A stretch of DNA of 64,000 nucleotides, taken from assembly GCF_020921035.1 (NCBI RefSeq), contig NC_063157.1:22027015-22091014 (forward strand), written 5' to 3'. The position numbers and the translations under genes were made by a program. The DNA comes from Rhodamnia argentea (taxonomy: Eukaryota; Streptophyta; Magnoliopsida; Myrtales; Myrtaceae). Shown piece by piece: positions 21,256-40,391 of the stretch; the stretch's first letter is position 1, and every line of letters starts with the position of its first letter. The notes beneath the pieces are model-generated. The model saw nothing but the letters and a program-made list of their open reading frames with translations, had not been told where the DNA came from and ran no database searches.

Positions 21256-24200
21256 TTATGGGGTTCGCCAGGGCAAAGCTTTTCTAAGTTGTAAAAGCCA
21301 CAGGGCCAACTGCATCATGAAAAGACGAGCTTCCACCGATAATTCCTCCAACCAGACACTCAACCTGCGTACAAGAGATCTTGCTTCGTACTTCTTTGCC
21401 TCAAGAACTGCTTCTGAAGATATCTTCCCGATGACAAGAAATGTCTCCAGTGAAGATCCCTGCAACTGTTAAATGGCACAGATTAGCAGGAGGATGCACT
21501 CAATTAGGTGAACGTTTTCAATCTACAAGTTAAACAATTCTCCAATATATAAACCACAAAATTTAAAGACAAGATGGTCCAGAAACAGGTAACACGAGTG
21601 TCCTTGTACTCCTGCAGCCCGTAATTTCCTCAGATATCTCGCTAATGACTTACCTTACATTCTAATGAGCTCTAGAACTGGAGGTACCAATATCCTAGCA
21701 AAAGCTGCAAGCTGTTTATCAGAGTAGTTGCATGGTCCTTATCCTTCTTTTCAGCAGTGTGGACATTTTCATAAAGCATGCAGCACATAGCAGCGAGCAG
21801 ACCGAATTTATACCAAAATCAGAGAGAATATTATCATGCATACGTCAGCAACTTAGTATGACTAAGCTTTACCATATTGTGAATGCACTACGAAACTAAT
21901 AATTTTTTTTCATATAAATTAGACAGATGAGAGGGACAGAGGGGGCTTCCATAATTTAGCTTTGTCTGGCTCAGTACAAACATGACCTATATGGCAAGTT
22001 CTACTATTGTCCACAGAAGACTACAAACAGTGGTATGCAAGGCAGAAATTGCCCAAAAGGTACAACAGCACAAGAGGATTCTATAAATGCAAATAAAGAG
22101 GTAGCCACACAATACCAGTGCATTGTTTACAGCTCGTAGACAGTCATTTGTCTTCAGCATCAGCAGAATTACTCGAGGCAGTCTTCTCAAAAGCTCTGAG
22201 ATCTCCGAGAAATAGTGAGATGCGTACATCTGCTAGAGAATGTTAAAAGTGTCATGTTACTACCTGATAAAATAATCATGTTGATCACACGTAACAAAGG
22301 AAAAGTAAATGCGATTAGAAGAATAAATAGATCTCTGTAAGCACAATCAGTGGCATTCGGGAAAACAATCACCTGTAGCTCCGAACGGTCACTATCACTG
22401 CCTCGTATAACCAAATGGTCAACAGCTGGGTCAACAACTCTATTCCATGGCCTCATGGTCAAAATTCCTGCAAATAGTGCATAAAGGTCCTCCCCCGCGC
22501 CCAGCTTGACACTATTTTCCTTTATTGCTTTAGCATCGGCAAATACCAGTGCCTGTATTAGAAAAAACAAATGTATAAACATCATGAGAAAAATATTAAC
22601 TCGTCTATATTGCATTATGCAAGTACGGGAGGTAATATACCTTCCAAAGAGCAGCATAGTTAGTCCTAGTAGACAGGTCAAGCTCCTTATAGAGACCATG
22701 ATCTAGAAGTACCAACTGTGGTTTTTTGTTACCTAAAGGATGATCATTTAAAAAACAGAGCAGAATGTCAATAGCTCCACAAAGAACAAAAAAACTTAAT
22801 GTGACATCTTGTGCTTTCATATGTGAAACTGTGTAAAACTTGCGCTTTGAACAGCCGGCACAACTTTGAAAGCCAACAAGGGGGATAAATTTAAACAGAA
22901 AAAGAATCTCAGATACAAGAAGAAAGCATCAGAAAAGGAAACTTGAGATTTTTATGACGACAAACTTGTTCTTGTATTTAGCTGATCATGATGCAAAATA
23001 ATGGCAACGATGCAAGAACCCACTTACCAAGGAACATGGCCAGGTGGATGTTAGCAGATACATCGTGAAAATTTTCCTCTAATTGTTGCCATAACAAGTT
23101 AACATTTAATTTGTCAAGTGAAAAGAAATGGGCTTTCCCATTTTACAAGCAAACTCAGAAACGTTCTCCAAATTTTTTCTTCTTGATCTACAAAAAGTTC
23201 TTGTCAAGTGAAAAGAAATGGGCTTTCCCATTTTACAATCAAACCCAGGAAGGTTCTCCAAATTTTTTCTTCTTGATCTACAAAAAGTTTGCCAACAACA
23301 TGACAATTAAGACACGTCTTTTCTTTGACAATTGCCAAATCTTTTCTTCATGCTTAAAGTCTGATGTGATCGAGGATTAGAAATTTAGTATAACGTAATG
23401 TGAGTACGCCAACAACATGACAATTGAGACATAAATATCTAATAAGATGGAATCCCACAAACCCCCGGAAGACCACCTTTTCCCACCTTTAGTGATGTCT
23501 GAACTTCTCTTTACAATTTATGAGAAACAAACTTATCAAATCAAATAAATGGTATGCAACACATGAAGAAAGCAGGTTACCGAAAATACTCCTGGAAGGC
23601 ATAGGACGAACTAGCAAATTAGCAGCATGCGGATCACAGTGGACAAACCCATGTTTGAACATCATTTCAGCAAAAGCTTGACTGACCTGCGAAACGTGAG
23701 CCAAAAGTCATCCAAGTTTGTGTTTTTTATATCATCAACTTCATTTTCCACCAGCCATGTATGCTCAATTCCAAGTAGTCAAAACCAAAACCATGGACAT
23801 ACCTCGAACTCTTTCCTCGCAGACAAATTAAAAAGGAGTTTTCATAATTCTACAATGACATTTGAGAAACCAATTTATCACTCTACTTGGTTAAAAGACC
23901 GCCCCAGCATCACTCCTTTGATAAATTAAATTGAAATTTTTGTGTGGTTGTAGTAACCATGTCTTCTTAACTTTTGCGCACACTGCATGTTTGGCAAATT
24001 AAAATAATGATTCAGGCAATTTATTTCTTCTAAATAGTGGCTGAGAAGTACATCAATGCGTAAAAGAATATTTGAACTTACTAGCGTTGAAACTTCACTT
24101 GGCCGAATTCCAAGCTTCTGAATTGCCTTCACATCATTTATTTGTGCACCATCCATAAATTCCATGATCAACAACTTTGAGGTACTTAGGTTCCAATATA

Positions 24201-27200
24201 CTTTTGGTGCATAAACAAAGTCTGCAATGTGGGGAGATAGCTTCCGAAAGTTATCCATACATTTCTCACTATTCTTTGCCTCAACCAAGAAGTCTAGCTC
24301 CTGATAGCATATTTACAAGAAATAGCAATCATGTGATACAACTTCCCAACACAATAATTTAGCATGATAATTAAATGAATGCTACATTAGAGAACTGTTC
24401 TTCCCTGATGAACAGATCTGCAATTTTTAATAGAGAACATAGGTGTGACATTATCAGTATCACGTTCCTCATTAATGATTTGCCCGTCTTACCTCCCAAC
24501 TGAAAAGATTCCAATCTTGGGATTACATAAAAAGATCCATAACCTTCCAGGTTTACGAAACAGCACAATAAACACTGGAGAGAGAATAATTTACACTACA
24601 GTGCAGTCACCTGGAAAAGGAATACCTCATTCCAGCTGCACTTTATTTAAAGAGGTTTTCAGAAGAGTATACTTCAAATGAGAATTACAATCAAAACTGG
24701 CGGAAAGCAGAACTGAAAAGTTCCCTTAGTCATTATGCAGGCATATTCACATAATGTACGCACAACTAGACAGAGAGAGAAACCTACAGTACCAGAAAAG
24801 CTCCCAAATTATTAAGGCATCAAAACTCACGTGTAAACAATGTTAGAGGCGAATCTAAAACATATGCCAACTTATTTCTGTATTTTGCAGCATCAAGGTC
24901 AGCATATCATGGATACGATATTTAATTACAGTGTGCAGACAGTCAGATTTGGCACTTGGCAATCTGCTTTTACAGTATTCTACTTCCATGAAGTTCGCAC
25001 TTTGTAGCCCCCCATTGAGAAAGACATGCACCAGAAAAAACCATGAAGCTCAGATCTCATAAAACAAACTTACCTTTGGCAGACTTTCACTCATTTCATC
25101 AACCAGCCACCTACGTGAGAAAGATGAGAGAGCACATTCAGCATACTCCGGCCCAAAAAGCAATGGGCCTAATTGCATAATTCTGGTATATACTAATAAG
25201 GAAATGAATTAAAATGCCAGAAAAGACAACCAATGAAATGAAGTCACAAAACTACATATTTACGTAAATATTGCACGTGGCTAGCAAGAAAGAAAAATAT
25301 AAATTGCATGTACATAGTCATTTATTGATGCGGCAATAAAGACTCCATGTTAGCTCCTCCTCAGAAGGATAACCTATATATTGCTAAGGATAACACTACC
25401 TGTAATCAAAACTGGGGAAGATACGATGAAGAGTGTTCACAATTAAGTCAACGGTAGCATGATCTGCAGCTGCAGTATCTGTCATGTGAGTGTGCTGAAC
25501 CTGATCATCATAATTTTTTTGTCACCAGGTCAGTACATTATCTAGGAGAAGTATAAAAGAATGCATGACTTGCATCTTTGCCTAGCATATGAAGATTGAG
25601 AGTAAATATGAAAGAAAAAAACCTTCACGGCAACTTTCCGGCCATCAAGTGTACGGGCAACATGAACTTGCGCTAAGGAAGCACTTGCAATTGGAACAGG
25701 ATCAAATTCAGTAAAGATCTGGAGAAATAAAAAGCATGGTTCAGCAATACTAGAGAACTGAGAAAAATGAAGCATCCACGTGGGAACTAAATATTCAAGC
25801 TTATGTATGGGACACCTGTCGAACTAACTGACACATGGACGCAAACTCAACATATTTAAAAGAGCCTATGAGACCATCGGCGAATGCATATGATTCCAGT
25901 TAGGAAATATTACAACAATTATACATACTTTATCTGGTGTCTCACCAAGCTCTTTCTTAAAAACTTCACGCACTTGATCATAGGAGGAAACTGGACATTT
26001 GTTCAACATAGACTCCCTCATTGTCTTGACATACTCTTCAGGTACCAAATATTCCTGTATAAATTAACACAGCAGTAATGCCACCTGTTGATTTCCAAAT
26101 CAACTCCACCATATATCCTGCTTAGTTGTCTAAGATTATCGTGAGAACTATACCAGAGGAAGTACAGTTCTTAGATTTCCTAATAGCATCTAAAGAAGCA
26201 AAATCAATAGCATACCAACTGTCCAATATGTTGCCCCAGCTTGATATATATTCCTCCATTTCTGAAACACAACTCCTGAAGCTTAACTGCTGATCTGAGA
26301 TGAACTTCGTGCTTAACTCTTGACCTTTCTTCACTACCCTCTGGCAATCCCAGCAGGGAGTATTGATAATCTAAATACAGTTCAGAGCACAATTTTAAGT
26401 TACCATCAAAACAAGAGCCAATGTGTTTTTGAATAGACAACGAGCCACATCAATCGCCCTTGTAAATTTTTAAACGAAACAAGATCTGGCGTGACAACAA
26501 TTTACTTTACCACCGAAACAAGAAGCAATGTATTTTTTAATAGACAACCAGCCATAACAATCACACTTGTAAAATTTTTTAAACGAAACAAGATTTGGTT
26601 TGACAACAGAGTATTGGGAATGTAGTTACAGTTCACAGCATAACTGAATGCATCGACATAACAAGAACCAATCTCTCTTTGCATGCCAAGTCACTAATTC
26701 GCCTAATGTTTCGTGTCAAACGCAGTACACAGATATCACCCAGCTAAGACATCCAATTATTAGATGAGCAGCCACTTAAATGAAGGTAAAAATTCAATTG
26801 CATCAGATCCAATCCTTCCAAACACCATGCCATTCCTCACGCCGCTTATGAACTTCTCGAGTTCATCGTCAAATCCAGCTTGCGGAGAGAAAACTTTCGT
26901 AGAAAAGCATCAATACTTTGGACATGTGTAGTCAAGAGATGTCGCAGGCAAAAAGCATCTGGTGGTATGTGGTTAGAGCTCACTTTTTCAAATACAACCA
27001 CCCTATGCTCTGTAGAAACAAACATTTTCTTTCGTGACATGAGTTCCGAATCAGTAGGCACGCGAGGAATTGAGATCCTCGGATACGGAGAAAGAAGGAA
27101 GAAAACAAAAAGACATAGTCATCGTCCGAATGTCCGTAAGGAGATATTAAACAGCCTAACGGAGCGAAGGTGCGTACCGAAGGCAATCGAAGCGGCAGTA

Positions 27201-27364
27201 GCGGCGTCGCGGGCGAGGCGAACGGGAACGACGGTGCAGAGCTTCAAGGCGGTTGCTGGGTCGTCGGAGGTCGCGACCACCGCCCCCGCAGCACCGCCGC
27301 AAGCGGCGGTGCCAGCCACTGCGAGAAACTTGGCGCGGGAGCGCCAGAGAGATCGCGCGGCCAT
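21256..27364 (-). CDS. ATH9: ABC1/ADCK atypical kinase, ATH9-like (ADCK1 clade)
   Basis: Twelve exons: 27178-27364, 26216-26370, 25929-26054, 25623-25718, 25400-25500, 25074-25110, 24082-24300, 23581-23686, 22641-22732, 22373-22552, 22116-22229, 21256-21465 (540 aa). The N-terminus (MAARSLWRSRAKFL) is basic and hydroxylated and fits a mitochondrial presequence. Family motifs are in order: KxGQ (KLGQ, residues 106-109), the Ala-rich nucleotide loop (IASASLAQVH, 166-175), the VAVK lysine (Lys188), the catalytic loop (HGFVHCDPHAANL, 319-331) and the metal-binding DHG (353-355). UbiB/ADCK proteins are atypical kinase-fold ATPases tied to lipid and ubiquinone homeostasis in mitochondria or plastids. 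The sequence follows Arabidopsis At2g40090 throughout. The C-terminus (ARLFMMQLALWLLQLRKAL) is hydrophobic. It stands head to head with NUP88. Confidence 0.95.
23111..23290. repeat. Two-unit tandem repeat, 90-bp period, in a kinase intron
   Basis: 23111-23200 is repeated at 23201-23290 with only a few differences, both starting TTGTCAAGTGAAAAGAAATG. It sits in intron 8 of the ABC1-like gene. A shorter phrase, GCCAACAACATGACAATT, also recurs at about 23290 and 23407. Confidence 0.92.
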
Positions 27365-28738
27365 GTTTTCGGGCGGTGGCGAATGGTCGGAACTCGGCGC
27401 CGCCCAGCCGAAACTCCCCACAAATGAAATTATAATTATACTCCGCCAAGGCGCAGAGACATAAATATAGGTAAAATGCCTGGCTGTCACGCCACGCTAA
27501 CCGTTTTTCCTTTTTGGCCAAAATGCTCTGACTATGTTTGACTTTCCTGTAAGAAAACCAATCCGAACTAATTTTATTACAAGTTTTGTGCGATAGGAAA
27601 AGACTCGACGGTTTTTTTTTTTTTTTTCTCGCCCTCACTTGAAACGGCACGTTTGCCCTTTTTGTATAGCATGGGATTCGTAGTTATTTAGAAAGTGTAA
27701 ATATGTAAAAGGAAGAATCCATCTTTTATCGTCTAAAAACAACAAAATTAATAAACTCCTCAATCACAAATCATAAATTTGATACTCGAACTTGAATGTA
27801 AAGAAGGACAATAGCAATATCTAACAAAATTTAGAACAAGGAACGGTCGAAATTAAATGATCATAATGCCCGTTTGGATAATGCTCATACCGTCGGTCAT
27901 ATTGCGCATTATAAGATAAAATCGTCAATATCTTAAACAAAGTGAAATTTCAAATATCTTTAGTACGTCTCTAAATGGCAAAATATTGACTTTAAGACTT
28001 TGGAGAAAATTCGAGATCTCATTCATCCTACTTGATAGCGCTAAACGAATTAACGAAAAGGCATTTTATATTTTCATTGAATGATGAATGTAAGGCACCT
28101 AAAATTTCGCCTCCTATTTGTCACAAACCATTATGTTGACCAAAAGTCAGATCAAGATTTGATCAAAGAGTTACAAGACTCAAAGTACATTTCAAACCTC
28201 GAAAATGGGTTTTTGCTAGTCAAAACGAGTCTTTTGATGCTCATATCGACACCCGAATTCAACGGTGAATTTTGATTAGTCAGAGGCCTACAAAAGCTCG
28301 ATGGCCGTCATCGGTGCCTTCGATTCGCGACCGATTTGAGATTTTTTTAACACTTTAATTCAATCTGGCCAATTTAATTTAGTTAGTGCTAACAAGTTCT
28401 TACATGGCAGTCTATGTCGTCATTTTCATTTGCAATTTTTAATAGTCCTAGGAAAACATATGTTTAGGGACCATATTAACAAAAAAAAAATTGATGAGAT
28501 CGAACAAATAAAAAAATTAACCGGATTAACAGTTTAATTATTCGACAAAAATAAAAAGGGAACTAATAAGAAAAGGAGCAAATAAATGAAATAGAAAACC
28601 CATAAATGGTCGCCCAAAAGCCGAGGCGGCGTTGCCGTCCGTCTCCGTTGCCTTCCCTCGCAAGCAGTGGAAGCTGCGACAAATGCTCTTCCATTCCCGC
28701 ACCCAACCGCTGTCACCTGCGACCGTCGGCGGGCTGTA
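27365..28738. promoter_or_regulatory. Shared head-to-head intergenic region (ABC1-like kinase / NUP88)
   Basis: 1.4 kb separates the divergent start codons. A T-run lies at 27611-27627 and an AT-rich middle at 27700-28560. I found no clear TATA box for either gene. It must hold both promoters and both leaders. The GC-rich part from 28600 is the NUP88 leader. Confidence 0.6.
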
Positions 28739-31700
28739 ATGAGGTTCAACTTCAACTTCGCCGACTCGACTCCGGAGCCGCAACCCCGATCCCTAACTCC
28801 CAAGGAGGAAGCCCAGTGGCTCCCCCTCCAGAACCATCCGGTCTTCTCTCCCTCCGCCCCGACCGATTCTCCGGCGCCGCGGAATCTCCTGGCCTGGGAC
28901 GGGTCCTCGCGGCTCTACTTTTGGGACAATGAGAAGCGGTGCCTCCATCGATTGTCCGTTCGGCTTGGAGAACCCGAACCCACTTCTGTTCTCGCTGCTT
29001 CTCCCTCTAAGGTTCCTCTATCATCATTTTCTATACGTTTGTATGTTGAAGTCCTCTGCGGTATTCGTTTGCTTCTTCTTCTTTTTTCCCCCGAGCCAAG
29101 AAACTGTGGTTTTGGCGGCATTTGCTGCTTGAATTGGTGGTTTTGATGCATCTATAGCGTACTTCACATTAAGCAAATGCAACTGATAGGATAGTTGGAT
29201 GTCTTTTGTTATGCTAATGCTTAAGCCGTGGAACTGGAAACGAATTCTTAGCACATTGAATGCCGAGGTTCAAGTTTTCTTGGCTTAGCAGCAAAAATTA
29301 GTGGAAATTTGGTCCTTTAGGAGTTTGCAAACTTGCTTGGATGGTGGAAATTGCAAGATTGAAGACTGTGTTATCCTGTGAAATAGTTACATTTTTGGTC
29401 CGCCTTACTTATATCAGTCGACACTGTCCATCAAATAGGTATTGCGAGCAGATTTGGAGATCAACTTTGTGGTGGATAAAATCTCCATCAACAGGAATGG
29501 ATCGGCATTGCTTCTTGAAGGTTCAGATGCCCTATGTGTTATGTACCTCTATGGGCGTAGTTCTACTGCTGACGACATTATTTGCAGGTGTGCAGAGTTT
29601 GGTGTTCTGTTTTCATGTTACTGGATTCCATGTCAGCAGTATTAAGAGCATGTTATTCCATCTTTTGGGACTTTATTTTGATTTTTTCATTCTTAAGGGA
29701 CAAGCCTAGACCTCGTGGCTTTTAATATCTGTTGGAATCTTTGTCCTTGTATTTTGTTGTGGTCTAGTTTTTTTCCTTTTTGGGCTGATAAATTATTCAT
29801 CACAAGCATTTGCCTTGAAAAAAAACATGTAGTGCTTTTTTTGCTGAAGGACTTCTAATATGTACTGTGTTGTTTCCTGATGACAGAACTGTTTTAGTTG
29901 GTTCTGAAATTTACTTAAATGGAAGCAATGCCTTGAGAGTTCTACGAGCTTCATGGCACCCATATAGCGACACTCATCTAGGAGTCCTTTCTTCAGATTC
30001 AGTTTTCAGGTAAGATACCTCCTACTTTCAAATTATGGGGCTGTGTATAGTGTGTACACCTTTGCTTTCTAGCTTGGGATAGATCAGATGTGATGCTCTT
30101 CTATTACGGCCTGGTTCTTGGGTCACATACTATAAATTCTTCCCTTGTGCACACCACCACCACCACCACCAACAACAACAACAAAAGGAATAATAATAAT
30201 AACTATAAATTCCAAATGATTATTGAGGAACAAAGGGTATGGTTCTAGTGAGTATAAGATGCGAGGCACTTATTTAGGGAGATTTGGGGCAAGCGGAAGA
30301 GTGCCCCAAGATGCTTTATCGGAAGATGTAATTTTTTGGGGGTGTGCATGTCAGAAGTAGAATGGGAAACCCTCTCAAGATAGGGACATGTAATTCAAAC
30401 GATGGTGTTATCATAGCTTTGGAGGAGACATTATTGAAAGGGCACAGTTGTGAAAAGGACAAGCCTTAGGACTGGAGGGACTTGTTATGGTTTATATTTT
30501 GGTAATCTACTGGAAATGGCTTTCCTCAAATTTTATCTCTTTTTGGGTTACTAAGCACATGCTACTCTTCTTTTTTGTAGTTCAATGACTACGTTCTAAT
30601 TGTTTCCATTTTTTTTTTTTTGGCGAAGGCTGTTTGATTTTTCTGCCAATGCCATGCAACCAGAGCAAGAATTTTACCTACAGCCCGTGGTACCTGGTAA
30701 ATCAAGAAAAGCTGCATCAATTTGCGCTGTCGATTTCTACTTTGGAGGTGATCACTTGTGGGACAGGTTCAGCGTAAGTCATGAGGAAAAAGATTTTTTT
30801 AGCACAAATACTGGGATTAGATGCAGTCTTATGCTTACCTTTGTTTGTCCAATTAATTGCATTGATAGCCAATGTTTTTCAATGTGGAGGAAAATTCTCG
30901 TGTGTCATTAATTCTCCAGCCAACAGTATTGTCATAACCTGTAACGTGTCTTGGAGCTGCAATTTGCTGCCCCTTTTTGCAATTCTTCAGTTGATTTTTG
31001 TGGAACGTTCACAAGAATTATCCTTGCCATTTGATTTGTATTTTAATTGCGACATTGACTATAATCCCGTGATCTTTGTTTTTGTAGGTTTTTGTTTTGT
31101 TTACCGACGGTTCAGTTTACATCCTTTGTCCAATTGTTCCGTTCAAAAGGTACTTTTGTGTATTTGTTTTGTACTCGAAATTTCATAGTCGATGTCTTAA
31201 ATATTACTGTTGTGACGGGAAGGTGACTAGTTTGCATCGTTGAATCACCTCTTAGCAAAAAATACAAGGTGAGGTTGCATGTGATAGACAACCCTTCCCT
31301 GACCTTCGGACAGTGGGAAGCCTTGTCCACTAAGGACGCCCTTTTATTCACAAGAATTATCCTTGCCTCAGTTGTTGACAGATACTGTCTCTTCCCTTAA
31401 GCTGTAAAGTTTCCATTTCATAATTTTAGTGTTAGAGTTACTAAAACTTGATTAAGGGTTTAGGGTAATTATTTTTTAGCTTGTGTTCAGTAAGACTAAT
31501 TGAGTAATATCAACTTTCATCAACAGTGCTCACAAATGGCAATCTATACTGGAGATATATGGCGATGCTCATACATATGGTCTAAAATCAACAAATCCAA
31601 CTGCTGCTCGTAACTCCACAATGGCAATATCTTGGTTGGAAGCTACATTTCCTGAATTAGCTCAGCAAGAAGCAGAAGGGGGAAATCCAGCTACTCTAAA

Positions 31701-34635
31701 AGCACGTCCTTATGCATTGTTTGATGCTTCTCTTTCTTTACAGGTATATTTTGTTACTGCCAATCAAGAATGTAAATGTCCTTCTGAATCCATGATGTGC
31801 GATAAATATCGACGGCTGACAGGCAATGAATGTTGGGAGATGCATGATGTCCTATACTTACTCAAACATCTACCTAATGACCATTGCTTGCATAGTGAAG
31901 ATAATGTGTTGGTATGATGCTGACTTGGCCAAAGATTTCCCTCAATATCTTCACTTGCGCCTAGAATATATTTTTCCATCTTGTGCTTAATTTTTAGCGT
32001 GGTGCCGTGAACAGAAGAGAAGTAATTGTGTGTCTTGGTCTTCTTCTTTTTTTCAGTGGAAGATGTTATGATACATGTATTTCCCCATCAAGATTATGTG
32101 TGTGTGTGTGTCTCTGTCTGTGTATGTGTGTTTTTCTACAATCTAATAGTGATTTAGGCTAAGCACCAATTTTGTTTATCCTTGTATTGATTTCCAGGGC
32201 CCTCTACATAAAGCCTGTCATGGAAGAGAAGATGATCTGGCAGTTAGGGGTGTTAGGGGCGCAGAGTGCGAAGGCTGTGCAGTCAGTTTTCTCTATAACT
32301 TAGTTAGCAAAGATTCAATACTTGTGACAGCTTGGACTGGCGGACAACTGCAGGTGGATGCCCTCGCTGATGAAATTCAGCCAGTTTGGAACGTAGGCAG
32401 TTCGCCTCGTCTGCGGGTTGACTCCTTCGACCGGATACTGGGTATTGCTATGATTTGCGAGTCAAACTCCGAGGAAACTTCCAAGTGGAATATTAACAAA
32501 CCATTAGAACACACAATTTGGTTAGGGCAGCCTCCTCCTCTGCTAAGATTGGCGATCGTGGATTTGGCCTTGCCTCAACAGAACAACAGTGATGCGCGAA
32601 TTATGATGTTCACTGATCCCCTAGTGCCAGAAAGGATCTATGCTCTTCATAATGGAGGAATTGATTCAATAGTACTGCATTTTCTTCCCTTTACGAGTCA
32701 AGCAAATGGCAAGGAAGAGGTTGTTAGAACACCCTCCATAGATCCTGTTTTGAGCACCTGCCTTGAGGAAACATCCTTGCCCTCTCCTCTTTGTGGTTCT
32801 CTCTCATTATCTGATTCATTTGGTTATTCGTGGATTGTTGGAGTTACTTCCAGTCGGGATTGTATTGTCCTAGAGATGAAGACTTGGGATGTCTTGCTTC
32901 CTGTTCGTGTGGATACGGAGAAGAAAGATATTAGCCTGGAAAAGTCAAAGGAGATGGAAACTCCTGCTATGATCAGCAAAGAACTTATTAGTGGTCCTAA
33001 AGTGGTTCTTGTTCCCCAGACACCACCAAATCTGCGATCAGCTGCTGCTGATTCTATTGAAGGCCGGTCAATCCTTCATCAGTACTTTAAGACTTTCCAT
33101 GAGAATTATGTGGAATATGCACATAAGGTAAGGACATATTCATTAATTCTATGAAAGAGAATTATTGGTTAAGGGCCTCTGGCGTTTCATTAAGTAGGTT
33201 AGCATGCTCCTTTTTTTCTCTTTCCGGGGACGTGTTTGGGTTAGTTGTGGCTTTTAACTGTAGTTCTATCTTTGACTTTATCTGTATTGGAAATAGGGAT
33301 TTATATAAAATGAGCTTGTTGGTTTAGCATTAAACATAAAGCAGAAGAATTGATTTTTTGCTTTCCTGCCAAATTTAAATATTGTCCAAATATCAAAAAG
33401 TTGTGAAAAGTTATACATGGATCGACATATCAAGGGTCTTATATTTTGAAAGTTTCAAATGTTTCGAGTTTGAAAAAATCAAATTGTGTGCACTGTCAGA
33501 TTTTGATCAAGCAAAAAGTAAAATGTAAGAGTCAATGTAGACATGATAACTTATTGAACACTTTAAACTTTGTGCAAAGTTATAAACATTCACATTTGAA
33601 GTCAGTTTTTCTACTAAATGTCGTACCACAAAAGTCATCTAGCTTGTATGTCAGAAATCCTATTTGGTAATCCTACCGAAACTCGATTCCTTTGTGCTGG
33701 TGTGCATATTGGTGCGCGACTGCCTAATGTTTCCCAAAAGAACTTTTTGAAGCTCTGCTCCAACCTTAGTTTTTCAGGATTCTTCCCTGGTTGGTTTTAT
33801 TTCGTATACCGGTCAAATGTCACACATTTACTTTTGGATCCCTCATAAAGCTGAGGCACAGGAGAGGCTTTTAGTCGCTAGCTCATTGGCAGGAAGATCA
33901 AGTTATTGATGATTACATAAATTTTATCTTCCAGGTTTACTTTGAGCTCAAGCATCATGCCCCTCAGCTGAAGCGAATAATTGATGACCAGCATGCTCGT
34001 TTAGTTGTGGCGCAGGAGAGGCTTTTGAAAGTTGAGAGAAAGCAGACTGAGCTAGATGAAAGGATCCATCATGCAATCCAGCGGCATGATATTCTGGATG
34101 AACGTTTAAAATGCTTAAGGAAGCTACCTGTAGCTCACAAGAAACCACTCTCTAGAGCAGAGCGAGACTTCAAGTCTGAGCTTGGTAATCAATGTCTTTA
34201 CAGCTTCTTAAATTTTTCAATCTGAGTCATCAACTGTATTATTTGCTGAGATCAAAGAGAAGAATTGCTCAAATCTCAGTTTCGTTTGCTACCAATTATG
34301 TCACGGGCATTAGTAGGTTGTCTGCAACTATACCTGTTGAGTTGATTCGAAGCCCTTGTTTTAACGAATCTTCGTTTTTTTGCGGTTATGCAGACGATTT
34401 TGCAGGAGTGGAATTGGACGCTTTGCATTCATCTATAGATTCTTTATCTGCCCGGCTACGACGGTACACTGAAATGATAAAGAAAGAGCAGACATCGAGG
34501 AAGAAGTCTCTCATTCAAGACAGCCAGATCTCTCAACTGAAATCCTCCCTTGAGAAACTTTCCCTCGTCAACAGTGACAACTTGAAGAAGGTCAAAGTCG
34601 TCGAGAAAGCAATAAGCAGCAAGGAGAAGCAGTAG
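28739..34635 (+). CDS. MOS7: Nuclear pore protein NUP88 / MOS7
   Basis: Nine exons: 28739-29011, 29439-29587, 29887-30009, 30629-30773, 31088-31149, 31527-31743, 32198-33127, 33935-34184, 34394-34635 (2,391 nt, 796 aa; Arabidopsis MOS7 is close to this). It starts MRFNFNFAD, as in MOS7 (MRFNF). An in-frame ATG 72 bp upstream at 28667 would add 24 non-conserved residues, so the later ATG was chosen. The N-terminal half has the repeated beta-strand pattern of a propeller (KISINRNGSALLLEGSD, RASWHPYSDTHLGVLSSDS). The C-terminal third, about residues 635-790, is a long coiled coil rich in Lys, Glu and Leu that anchors the protein at the pore with NUP62/NUP214-type partners. In Arabidopsis it limits nuclear export and supports defence. 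Splice sites are GT-AG and phases are consistent. Confidence 0.95.
32093..32130. repeat. TG-rich microsatellite in a NUP88 intron
   Basis: Interrupted (TG)n between exons 6 and 7 of NUP88. Confidence 0.8.
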
Positions 34636-35565
34636 TGTCGCGTGTTCTCTGCTAGAATCACTCGGAAGCGCCTCGGCGACCAACATGACAAGTCAAAATC
34701 TCAAAGGGGGAGACGCCTTCCAATTTTGCTCGTGAGGCGTCTTCATGGTCTATGCCACAGGCCGCTCGTACTTGTCCTGGCTTTAGTACCTATACCGCCG
34801 TCTCCGCAAGATGGGTGGCTTTTGATTTGGGTCTCCGTTTCGAGGAATGATCTCGTGTTAGGGGCTGCTTTTGTGTTACATATAATTATTCTGTTGAATA
34901 CAAGCAGTGCATCAAGCCAGTATATGACTCAAAAGAACTGTACAAGCGCGGTTAGCTGTTGATGAATCTTTCACGAGATGTGAACTTCGTTTTTTGAGTG
35001 AGGTCTAGCGTGACCCATCTATCTTTTGAGACCAAATGGAGCGCAATGACCATGGTCTTCTCGTTTACCCTGTTCCTGCATTCTTTTCTTCTCTGAACTT
35101 TGCACTTCCTTTTCAAATTGACTTTCTTGGGATATTGCGAAGAAGAGCAAATCACTTCGGACTTAAATGCTTCTTGATCAATGCAAAGTGCGGTTGAATT
35201 AAGTCATAATTGCTTCCCGCGTGTGCACCCACCCATAAAGTGAAAGCAGGATCTTTTTGGGGCTCGAGGGGATGCAAAATCCAGGCACTAATAAAGGTAG
35301 ATAATCATATTACTCATAACTCTGCCCAAAAAAAAAAAAAAAAAGAGGGGTCGATTTTCATGTTTTGCTTGAACTCGAGAATCGTAAGCATCTCAGCGGC
35401 GAACCAGTTCGACCCAGATCAATGAACGAAATAATCTCAACAGTTGCTATATAATATTATCAGTGACTTGATTTCTTATAGTTATTGGATCCCCCATACA
35501 TCTTCTATTCTACAACCGCTAACTCCGTCCTTCTCGCGTCTCGGGCGAAGATTCGCTCCCCCCTA
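34636..35565. other. Convergent 3' region between NUP88 and CYP90A1
   Basis: The two genes face each other with 930 bp between stop codons. It contains both 3' UTRs, a poly-A run near 35330-35344 and no other gene. Confidence 0.55.
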
Positions 35566-40308
<4,743 letters not shown>

Positions 40309-40389
40309 GCAAATACTGAGCAAAGGAGAGAGATTATAATTACGGAACTTCTATCAAAACCAGATGATGTAGTCCTAATATATATACAG

Positions 40390-40391
<2 letters not shown>

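Noticed and set aside
26880-27464. 194-aa plus-strand frame across the kinase first exon
   Set aside because: Antisense to the ABC1-like exon 1 and leader. It has no family resemblance.
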